This document shows, piece by piece, positions 1-6,031 of a DNA stretch of 8,413 nt. Under the pieces are notes generated by a model. It worked only from the letters and a program-made list of their open reading frames with translations. It did no database searches and had not been told where the DNA came from. The stretch is taken from contig JALUZX010000450.1 of assembly GCA_027011425.1 (NCBI GenBank), positions 1 through 8,413 of the forward strand, written 5' to 3'. The position numbers and the translations under genes are program-made. Numbering within the stretch: position 1 is the first letter of the stretch; each line of letters starts with the position of its first letter. The DNA comes from Planctomycetota bacterium. Its GTDB lineage: Bacteria; Planctomycetota; UBA1135; JALUZX01.

Positions 1-1635
1 GCCGGCCGCCTCGATCTCCGTGAAGGTCCGGCGCACCTGGCGGGGGGACCTCTTCATGTCGTCGATGTAGTTGATCCGGTAGTTGCCCGACTCGGCCTCC
101 AGGCTCCAGGTGAGTCTCTGCCCCCAGGGAAGATCCGCCAGGGTGTTCCCCACCCAGAGGAAGCGTCCAGAGGGGGCGTGCTCCACGAAGGACGGCGCCA
201 GGGCCCGGTCGTCGCCGTAGGAGAAACCCGTGGTCTCCCACCGTCCAAGCAGGGAGAACTCCTTGTTCCCCGAGGCCCAGACAAGGTTCCCGCTGGTCTC
301 GGGGAGTTCGTGCCTCTTGTCCCTGCCCTCGTAGAACTCGGGGTAGACGCCGGGGTCCCCGGCATGGAAGTCCTGGACGTCCAGGTGGACCTGGTCGGCC
401 AGGAAGAACCGGTTTTCCGTGTAACTGAGCCACCTGCGCCTGGGGAGGCTTCCCCCGTCCCACTCTTCGCGGACGGGCCCCTTGTGGAAGTCCCCCTCGT
501 CCCTCAGCCAGAATCCGCCCGTTTCCCCGTAATAATACCCGGGGAGTTCGTAGCGGAGGCGCAGGCCCTGGGGAAAGCCCCTCTCCTTGGAAACTCCCGT
601 CCGGAATCGCCAATCCCCCTTGAAGCCTTTCCCCGGGAGGCCCAGGGCCCGGTCCAGGGAGTTGCCTTCGCCGCGCAGGCTCTGCCCCCAGACCGTGAAT
701 AGGAAGGGCCCGAACTTGGAGGAGCGGCCCGCCTCGACGGCCTTCAAGGGAAGGGGGCCCTTGTCGCCGGTCCTCCAGGTGAGCTTGGGAATCCAGAGGA
801 CGGGGATGGAATGAATGCGGAGAGTGTTGTTCCAGGTGCGGAAGACCCAGGACTCTCCCTCCCGCCATCCCTGCAGGTTCCCCACCTGGACGTAATAATG
901 CGGGACCACGTAATCACAATAGGTGATGGCGGCGTTCTCGGCCTCTATCCTGCCGCCCTTTTCCGTGACCAGGGGAGCCCTTACGGCCAGGACGGCCTGG
1001 GTCCCGCCAGGGGTCAGGGCAGGCAGGCGGAGCCGGGCCTCCTCGGCGGTGAAGGATCCGTCCTGGAGGTTCATGTAGAGCCTGTCCGCACGGAGAACCT
1101 GGACGTCCCCTTCCCGGACGATCACCTTCCCTTCGGCGTAGAAGGCCTGGGCCGCCCGGGCCTGGGAACCTGCGAGCCTTCGGACCAGGTCCCCGGGAGA
1201 CCGCCCCTTTTTCTTCTTCAAGGCCGGCCCGGCCAGGAGTTCCAGGACCCGGGCCAGCCCCCGGAGGGGCCGTTCCCCTCCGGAACGGGGAGGGGAGAGT
1301 CCTACCGTGGGCGGCAGAGTGGGGCTTGCCAGGAGTTCCCTTCCCGAGCGGACCCAGATGTCCTTGTCCAAAAAGACCATGGCCCGCCGGCCCCGCACCT
1401 CGGCCGTCTTGGACCGCAAGAGAAAGCCCCCCCATAACACCATGACCAGAAGATCCGGGTCCCGGGGATGGGGAACCACCAGGTTCCAGGCGGCCCAGGT
1501 CTCCTCCAGGGCGGACATCCCCCCGGGAAGGGCGGGCTTGGAGGGCTTTTTCTTCCCTTTCTCCCCTTGGGCAGGGCCCGGGACGGCGAAGAGAAGACAG
1601 GAGAGCAGGAGGAGGGTGGGGAGGGACGCCTTCAA
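1..1635 (-). CDS. lptD: LptD/OstA-type LPS-assembly outer-membrane protein, 5' part (C-terminus beyond window)
   Basis: Partial gene: 545 codons are visible and no stop is reached before the left edge. In known systems LptD is the outer-membrane barrel that receives LPS from the periplasmic Lpt bridge and inserts it into the outer leaflet together with LptE. Seen here: a signal peptide (residues 1 to about 24, Lys2, Leu-rich core, likely cleavage after PAQG); OstA-like beta-strand segments at about 60-95 and 165-205 (YAEGKVIVREGDVQVL, then RADRLYMN); a family-like motif at 237-248 (ITYCDYVVPHYY, recalling the TTC...P-h/w motif of LptD); IPVLWIPKL at 277-285, recalling the vPv-YlPy motif; then aromatic-rich alternating strands typical of the barrel. 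Typical LptDs are about 700-900 residues, so a large part of the barrel is missing. The start is TTG, chosen because it is preceded by a strong ribosome binding site, yields the signal peptide at once, and overlaps the upstream stop as TTGA. Identity rests on architecture, motifs and context; no alignment was run. Confidence 0.85.
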   Translation of the reverse strand, partial: MKASLPTLLLLSCLLFAVPGPAQGEKGKKKPSKPALPGGMSALEETWAAWNLVVPHPRDPDLLVMVLWGGFLLRSKTAEVRGRRAMVFLDKDIWVRSGRELLASPTLPPTVGLSPPRSGGERPLRGLARVLELLAGPALKKKKGRSPGDLVRRLAGSQARAAQAFYAEGKVIVREGDVQVLRADRLYMNLQDGSFTAEEARLRLPALTPGGTQAVLAVRAPLVTEKGGRIEAENAAITYCDYVVPHYYVQVGNLQGWREGESWVFRTWNNTLRIHSIPVLWIPKLTWRTGDKGPLPLKAVEAGRSSKFGPFLFTVWGQSLRGEGNSLDRALGLPGKGFKGDWRFRTGVSKERGFPQGLRLRYELPGYYYGETGGFWLRDEGDFHKGPVREEWDGGSLPRRRWLSYTENRFFLADQVHLDVQDFHAGDPGVYPEFYEGRDKRHELPETSGNLVWASGNKEFSLLGRWETTGFSYGDDRALAPSFVEHAPSGRFLWVGNTLADLPWGQRLTWSLEAESGNYRINYIDDMKRSPRQVRRTFTEIEAAG

Positions 1636-4448
1636 CGGATTCCTCCCTGGTTCGTTCCGACCGACGCGGCCAGGGGGACGCGGCGGGTGAATGAATTCTC
1701 GACTTTCCAGGTGAAGTCGTGGATGTTCAAGGTGATCCTTTTCCCCTGGAAGGCAAGGTCTCCGATTCCGAACCGGCAGTTTCCCTTTCCTCCTTCCATC
1801 CTGAGGATTCCCGGGCCGGGCTGGAAGAATAGGCTGTCCCCCGTTCCCCGGAAGACTCCCTTCTTGAACTTCACGCCGTTCTTTCCCCGGATCCAGAGGA
1901 AGGGTTCGCCCCCTCCCGGTCCTTTCTTGGCGACCATGGATCCGCATATAAGGGTGGGTCTCTCTCCCTGTGGGACGCCCTTGCTGATCCATTTGAGGAT
2001 GGAAGCCCCGGGGAAGACCAGGAAATCCCCTTTGAGGTGGATGGGCATCCCGCAGACCGCCTCGATCATGGAGCCCTTGGGCGCAGGCGCCCCGAACGCT
2101 CCCCGGCGTGACTCGATGAGGATCCTTCCTCCGATCCCCGAAGCAAGGTCCCCCGCCACGGTCTCCTCCCTGGAGAGGCGGATGATCTCGGAGAGAACCG
2201 TGAGACTCCGGCCCTCCCCGGAAACTGCGTGGATCCGTGCGGGAGAACCGGAGAGGACCGCCTGTTTCCGGCCCAGGGCGATCCAAAGGTCCCTCCCCTT
2301 GCCGCGGGTGGTCTCCTTGTCTCTTTCCACCCGGATGGCCACGTTTCCGGAAAGAAGGGCGGCCGCTGGCTTTTCCCCGCCCTTTTCGGCGAAGAGAAAC
2401 ATTTCCTCGGCGGAGAGGGCGGTCGTCCCCCCTTCGGCCCCGGGAAGGAGGCTCTTGCCTTGGAAGCGGAGCTTCACCCCCCCCGTGGCGTGAAGCAGGG
2501 TCTTCCCCTCCTGGAGCTGGGCTTCCCCGGCGAGAAGCCGCATCCGGGTGGATCCTCCCTCCTTGTCCTCAACGGGAGCCGTGAGGAGCAGGGGTTCACC
2601 CTGCCTGCCGAAAAGACGCGTCTTTCTTCCCTTGCCCTCCAGCCGGGCCGCCCAGGCGGTGAGCCCCCTGGCGGGTAAGCAAACCCTCAGGAACCCGGGG
2701 AAATCCTTCCAGGCCAGGATCCGCGCCTCTTCCTTGCCCGTCCTGGTCACCTCCAGGCGGCTGGCCCCGTCGAGGAGGATCTTCCCCTTGTCCGTGGACG
2801 CCCGGGCCCGGAGATATCCCCGGGGCCCGGCGGCACGGGAGAGAAGGACCGTCTTGTCCGGCGGGTAGGATTCTCTTTCCAGGAAACCGATTCCCTCCAG
2901 GGCGAACCCACTCTTCTTTTCCTTTCCGGAAGCGGTGACGGAGAACCGGGCCGGAACGGTCCGGCCGGGGGAATGGAAGAGAGTCCGGGCCCTTCCGGAA
3001 GCGGCGAAGAAGGGGGACTGGACCAGGGTGATCCCCTGGTCGGTGGATCCCTCGATCCCAGGAGCCTCGATGCGCGTGGGACCGAAGGCCGCCAGGGACA
3101 AGATCTCCTTGTCCCGGGAGAGAAGGATCCGTATGCCTTTCTGTGCATTGAGCGATCCGGGTCCTTCCTTGCCGGACAGGGTGATCCCCGCCCGCCCGGA
3201 CAGGGTGACCAGCGATGCGGGAAGGGCCTTTTCCGTCCCGGGCAGAGAGGAGAGCGGACCGATGGGAAGGGGTTCCTTCTCCAGAGAGACCAGGGTCATG
3301 GGTCCGGGGCACCCGGCGCGGAAGGTGGTTCCGTCAGGACGTTTCCCCGAGACGGAGGGTTCCCCTACGGCTTTCATGGCCAGGAAGGACCCGTCCGTCC
3401 CGAAGAAGGCGGTCATTTCGCGGGACAGGAATTTCCCCTCCGGCGATTCCAGGCTCATTGGGCTTCCCGCGGCGAAGACCTTTCGGATCCGTCCCCCGGG
3501 TTTTCCCCCACCGGGGGCGGTCGATGCATTCCCGGGCAGGAAGTATGCAGTCAAGGAGGAGGCCGAGAGGTGCGCCGGCCCTCCGGGTGCCTCCCTTGCC
3601 ACCTTTACGTCCCTTTCCATGGCCACACGGACCAGGTCCTTGCCCTTTCCCCGCTCCAGGAGGAAAGGTCCGGCGCAGGAGAAACGGATCGTTCCCCCGC
3701 CCTTCCTCTTCCAGGTTCCCTGGTTGGCCGAACGCCCGAGGAAACGGAAACAAGGGTTTCCTGCCTTTTTTGGGGCCTCTTTTCCCCCCTCCACCTCCGG
3801 GGCGGGAAGGGCGCCCTCCAGGCCCAGGCCCTTCATGTCCAGGTTCCCCCCGGCCAGAAGCCCCGAGAGGAGGAAAGGCGCTTCCGTGGAAGGAGTCCTG
3901 AACCGGGTCTCTTCCCGCGTGGTCTTGACCAGGAGCTTCTCCGTCTCCAGGCGGAGGGCTCCTCCCTGGAAGGCTTTCCCCGTCTCGATCAACACGCCCT
4001 CCAGGGACATCTCCTGGTTTTCCATGGGCCGGATCCCTTCCTTTCCGGTGACCATGGAGAGGGTCATTTTCCGGGCCCGGATGAGGGCGGCCGGGACGGG
4101 TCTTCGCCGGCCCTTGTAGAAGGTGAGGACCGCCTTGAAGAGGGTGTATGTGCCATCCGGATTTGGCTGGGCGTTGGCCGACTCCAGGCTGTAACGGAGG
4201 ACCTGGAGGATGGTTCCGTCGGGGAGTTTCCGGGCCCGGGAGGAACGGATGTTCAACTTTCCCCTGGGGGCCATGGAGATGGCCCCTCCTCCCTGGTTCA
4301 CCCGGATGGCCGGAACGTGGGGGCCCTGGACGGGGGGCTCCTCGCCGGGGTTCTCCCGGGAGGGGAAGATTCCCTCCTTGCCTACGGCCGCCCAGAGAAC
4401 GGCCAGGCCGAGGCCGAGAACCAGGAGAAACCTGACCAGGTATTTCAT
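1632..4448 (-). CDS. Giant LptC/LptA-like (OstA-repeat) periplasmic LPS-transport bridge protein
   Basis: A 938-residue protein with one N-terminal membrane anchor (about 5-22, Leu/Val-rich, after MKYLVR) and an otherwise soluble, periplasmic body of short alternating beta strands. Residues 60-212 look LptC-like: a strand-rich start (APRGKLNIRSSRARKL), then MSLEGVLIETG at 147-157 and LRLETEKLLVKT at 165-176, matching the LptC pattern of an 'L-x-G-x-V' strand followed by a 'Te-L' strand. Further OstA-type strand runs recur at about 270-365, 415-475 and 545-575. The clearest is 636-740 (LLAGEAQL, HATGGVKLRF, ALSAEEMFLF, AALLSGNVAIRV, AVLSGSPARI), with another at 855-915. E. coli LptC and LptA are both under about 200 residues, so this would be a fused, expanded bridge from inner membrane towards LptD. 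The ATG at 4448 overlaps the kdsC stop (ATGA); a GTG at 4478 is an alternative start that would precede the anchor by ten polar residues. There is no strong ribosome binding site, so coupled translation is likely. Seven Cys are scattered through the body. The family is inferred from strand pattern and operon context; exact repeat boundaries are approximate. Confidence 0.72.
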   Translation of the reverse strand: MKYLVRFLLVLGLGLAVLWAAVGKEGIFPSRENPGEEPPVQGPHVPAIRVNQGGGAISMAPRGKLNIRSSRARKLPDGTILQVLRYSLESANAQPNPDGTYTLFKAVLTFYKGRRRPVPAALIRARKMTLSMVTGKEGIRPMENQEMSLEGVLIETGKAFQGGALRLETEKLLVKTTREETRFRTPSTEAPFLLSGLLAGGNLDMKGLGLEGALPAPEVEGGKEAPKKAGNPCFRFLGRSANQGTWKRKGGGTIRFSCAGPFLLERGKGKDLVRVAMERDVKVAREAPGGPAHLSASSLTAYFLPGNASTAPGGGKPGGRIRKVFAAGSPMSLESPEGKFLSREMTAFFGTDGSFLAMKAVGEPSVSGKRPDGTTFRAGCPGPMTLVSLEKEPLPIGPLSSLPGTEKALPASLVTLSGRAGITLSGKEGPGSLNAQKGIRILLSRDKEILSLAAFGPTRIEAPGIEGSTDQGITLVQSPFFAASGRARTLFHSPGRTVPARFSVTASGKEKKSGFALEGIGFLERESYPPDKTVLLSRAAGPRGYLRARASTDKGKILLDGASRLEVTRTGKEEARILAWKDFPGFLRVCLPARGLTAWAARLEGKGRKTRLFGRQGEPLLLTAPVEDKEGGSTRMRLLAGEAQLQEGKTLLHATGGVKLRFQGKSLLPGAEGGTTALSAEEMFLFAEKGGEKPAAALLSGNVAIRVERDKETTRGKGRDLWIALGRKQAVLSGSPARIHAVSGEGRSLTVLSEIIRLSREETVAGDLASGIGGRILIESRRGAFGAPAPKGSMIEAVCGMPIHLKGDFLVFPGASILKWISKGVPQGERPTLICGSMVAKKGPGGGEPFLWIRGKNGVKFKKGVFRGTGDSLFFQPGPGILRMEGGKGNCRFGIGDLAFQGKRITLNIHDFTWKVENSFTRRVPLAASVGTNQGGIR
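1641..1647 (-). promoter_or_regulatory. Shine-Dalgarno sequence of lptD
   Basis: The minus strand reads GGGAGGA here; the GGAGG core is 6 nt before a TTG codon at 1635-1633. It lies inside the end of the upstream gene. It decides the start: no in-frame ATG lies near the signal peptide, and the reading frame from this TTG opens directly with a secretion signal. Confidence 0.75.
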
Positions 4449-4969
4449 ATCCGGTAACTCGCCACAATCCGTTCCCACTTCCCCTGGGCCTTGAGGAGAA
4501 GCTCCACCACCTCGCGCACGGCCCCCTTTCCTCCGGGGGCACGGGTCACGTAGTGGCAGACCTCCTTGACCTCAGGTCTCGCCCCGGGGACGGTCAAGGC
4601 CAATCCCACCCGGGTGAGGAGGCAAAGATCCAGGAGATCGTCGCCCATGTAGGCGATCTCCTCGTCTTCCAGGCCCAACTGGTCCCGGATTCTCCGGTAT
4701 TCAGGGAGCTTCTTGTGCCGGCCCAGGCTGAAGTGCTCCACCCCCATGTCCCGGAGACGCCGGCGCACGGCCGCGGAATCCCTCCCCGAGATGACCGCCG
4801 GGATGAGGCCTCCCTGCTTGAGGTGGACGATTCCGCTTCCATCGTGGACGTGGAAGGTCCTGGTCTCCCTCCCCTCGCCGTCGTAGAGGATCGTTCCGTC
4901 GGTGAGCACGCCGTCCACGTCCAGGACGAGCATGCGGATGTTCTTCCAGCGTTCCCGGTCGATTTCCAT
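4445..4969 (-). CDS. kdsC: 3-deoxy-D-manno-octulosonate 8-phosphate phosphatase (HAD family)
   Basis: A 174-residue cytoplasmic Mg-dependent phosphatase that hydrolyses Kdo-8-phosphate to Kdo and phosphate, the step before CMP activation. Seen: HAD motif I DVDGVLTDG at 17-25 (nucleophile Asp17, acid/base Asp19); motif II Ser61 in ISGRDS; Lys86/Lys87 in GRHKKLPEY as the motif III lysine candidate; motif IV YMGDDLLDL at 107-115 with Asp110 and Asp111. The C-terminal GGKGAVREVVELLL at 146-159 matches the family tail. There is no large cap domain, as usual for this small tetrameric C0-type family, and the length is normal. The start is ATG, 5 bp after the kdsD stop. An in-frame GTG at 4978 would overlap that stop as GTGA and add three residues (first Met, then Val-Asn-Pro replaced accordingly); neither has a good Shine-Dalgarno, so coupling to kdsD is likely. 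The stop overlaps the next start as ATGA. Confidence 0.95.
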   Translation of the reverse strand: MEIDRERWKNIRMLVLDVDGVLTDGTILYDGEGRETRTFHVHDGSGIVHLKQGGLIPAVISGRDSAAVRRRLRDMGVEHFSLGRHKKLPEYRRIRDQLGLEDEEIAYMGDDLLDLCLLTRVGLALTVPGARPEVKEVCHYVTRAPGGKGAVREVVELLLKAQGKWERIVASYRI

Positions 4970-4974
4970 GGGGT

Positions 4975-5946
4975 TCACGGGGTCTTGAAGTCGAGGATGT
5001 CCTGGACGTCCAGGATTCCCACGGGGCGGTCTTCTTCGTCCACCACGGGAATCTGGTCGATTCTGTTGTTCCGCAATACCCGGTGGGCCTCGGAGACCAG
5101 CTTGTCCTGGAGGATGCGCTTGGGGTCCCGGGTCATGACCTCCCGGACGGGCCTCTCCAGGAGGGAAGGGGATCCCTCCAGGAGGCGCCTTCTCAGGTCG
5201 CCGTCGGTGAAGATCCCCGAAAGGCGCCCTGCGCCGTCCACGACGATGGCCGCCCCGGGCCTCCCCGGGGTGGTGGTCATCACCAGGACCACGTCCTTGA
5301 CGGAATCCTCCTCCCGGACGAGGGGGGTCTTCTTCCCGGAGCGCATGATCTCCTTGACCTTGAGAAGGGAGCGTCCCAGGAAGCCTCCCGGGTGGAACCG
5401 GATCAGGTCTTCCGGGGCGAAGTTCCTCTCCTTCTGGACGGCCAGGGCCAGGGCGTCCCCCATGGCGAGCATGGCCGTGGTGGAAGCGGTGGGCGCGAAT
5501 CCCCCACCCGCCTCGTCGATTGTGCCGAGATCGAGGACCAGGTCCGCCCAGCGGGCCAGGGTGGAGTCCCTGTTGCCCGTGAGCGCGATCAAAGCGGCAC
5601 CGATCCGCTTGACCGGATCCAGGAGGCGAACCACTTCTTCCGTCTCCCCCGAGTTGGAGAGGATGAGGACCACGTCCTCCTCCAGGACCCTTCCCAGGTC
5701 GCCGTGGACCGCTTCGGCGGGATGGAGGTAGAGGGAGGGGGTCCCCGTGCTGGAGAGGGTTGCGGAGATCTTCCTGGCGATGAGCCCGGCTTTGCCCATG
5801 CCCGAGACTACCACCCTTCCTTTGCATCCCACGATGAGATCCACGGCCCTGGAGAAAGGCTCCTCCTCCAGGCGTTCCGCCAGGGACTGGAGAGTCCTGG
5901 CTTCCTGGAGGATCACTTCACGGGCCAAGCCGACCTTGGTGTCCAT
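4975..5946 (-). CDS. kdsD: D-arabinose 5-phosphate isomerase (SIS domain plus two CBS domains)
   Basis: A 323-residue cytoplasmic aldose-ketose isomerase that converts D-ribulose 5-phosphate to D-arabinose 5-phosphate, the first committed precursor of Kdo. The SIS domain spans about 35-170: VVVSGMGKAG at 45-54 (Lys52 is the family active-site lysine), STGTPSLYLHPAEAVHGDLG at 66-85, SNSGETEE at 97-104 (Glu101), DEAGGGFAPTASTT at 144-157 (Glu145) and RFHPGGFLGR at 183-192 (His185). These correspond to the Lys/Glu/Glu/His set described for E. coli KdsD. A CBS pair follows (about 196-255 and 264-320) with IFTDGDLRRR at 245-254 and the closing VGILDVQDILDF. E. coli KdsD is about 328 residues, so this is full length. 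The start at 5946 is preceded by AGGAAGGAAAGA; the open frame extends upstream into scpA but that part lacks family similarity. It is the first gene of the minus-strand operon. Confidence 0.96.
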   Translation of the reverse strand: MDTKVGLAREVILQEARTLQSLAERLEEEPFSRAVDLIVGCKGRVVVSGMGKAGLIARKISATLSSTGTPSLYLHPAEAVHGDLGRVLEEDVVLILSNSGETEEVVRLLDPVKRIGAALIALTGNRDSTLARWADLVLDLGTIDEAGGGFAPTASTTAMLAMGDALALAVQKERNFAPEDLIRFHPGGFLGRSLLKVKEIMRSGKKTPLVREEDSVKDVVLVMTTTPGRPGAAIVVDGAGRLSGIFTDGDLRRRLLEGSPSLLERPVREVMTRDPKRILQDKLVSEAHRVLRNNRIDQIPVVDEEDRPVGILDVQDILDFKTP

Positions 5947-5948
5947 TC

Positions 5949-5958
5949 TTTCCTTCCT
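5949..5958 (-). promoter_or_regulatory. Ribosome binding site of kdsD
   Basis: The minus strand reads AGGAAGGAAA, with the AAGGA core ending 4 nt before the ATG at 5946. It supports this start over upstream codons in the same open frame, which would run into scpA. Confidence 0.65.
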
Positions 5959-5973
5959 GGGGAGAACCTCCCC
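5959..5973 (-). other. Small hairpin in the kdsD leader
   Basis: A perfect inverted repeat with 6-bp arms (GGGGAG and CTCCCC) around a 3-nt loop. In the predicted kdsD mRNA leader it sits immediately 5' of the ribosome binding site, so it could influence ribosome access or mRNA 5' stability. It is short and in GC-rich DNA, so chance is possible. Confidence 0.35.
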
Positions 5974-6001
5974 GGCGAGCCGCCCTGGGTCGAGTGGCGG
6001 G

Positions 6002-6007
6002 ATTATA
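6002..6007 (-). promoter_or_regulatory. -10 element (TATAAT) for the kdsD operon
   Basis: An exact sigma70-type TATAAT hexamer on the minus strand in the 85-bp kdsD-scpA gap, rare in DNA this GC-rich. Transcription would start near 5995, leaving a leader of about 50 nt before kdsD. No good TTGACA lies 16-18 nt upstream (that DNA is already scpA coding sequence), so an activator or a non-canonical -35 may be needed. Confidence 0.5.
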
Positions 6008-6009
6008 AC
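6004..6009 (+). promoter_or_regulatory. -10 element (TATAAC) for scpA, overlapping the opposing -10
   Basis: A plus-strand TATAAC hexamer (5 of 6 consensus positions) that shares four base pairs with the minus-strand TATAAT. Initiation would fall near 6016, giving a leader of only about 15 nt before the scpA ATG, in which the best ribosome-binding match is a weak GGGG/GCGGG. No -35 match is visible. Confidence 0.35.
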
Positions 6010-6031
6010 CCTGGCGGGGTAGAATGCGGGC

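Noticed and set aside
1597..1635. Possible lipobox (LLSC, Cys13) in the LptD signal peptide.
   Set aside because: The hydrophobic stretch continues after the Cys (LLFAV) and ends in a good signal peptidase I site (PAQG); LptD proteins are not lipoproteins.
2973..4457. A 494-codon open frame on the plus strand opposite the large Lpt gene, plus others at 178-702, 811-1437 and 2935-4119.
   Set aside because: They are antisense to genes with a clear signal peptide or anchor, domain pattern and coupled starts. The absence of stops is expected in GC-rich DNA, and their Gly/Pro/Arg-rich translations show no recognisable domain.
371..5015. The 15-mer TCCTGGACGTCCAGG occurs at 371-385 and 5000-5014 (a 16-bp perfect palindrome at the second site), suggesting a protein-binding site.
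   Set aside because: Both lie in coding sequence for Leu-Asp-Val-Gln-Asp with the preferred codons; codon bias explains the identity and palindromy well enough.
4970..5827. Upstream extension of the kdsC frame to a 460-residue protein.
   Set aside because: The extension overlaps kdsD in another frame and is Gly/Pro/Arg-rich low-complexity sequence; KdsC homology begins at the ATG at 4969.
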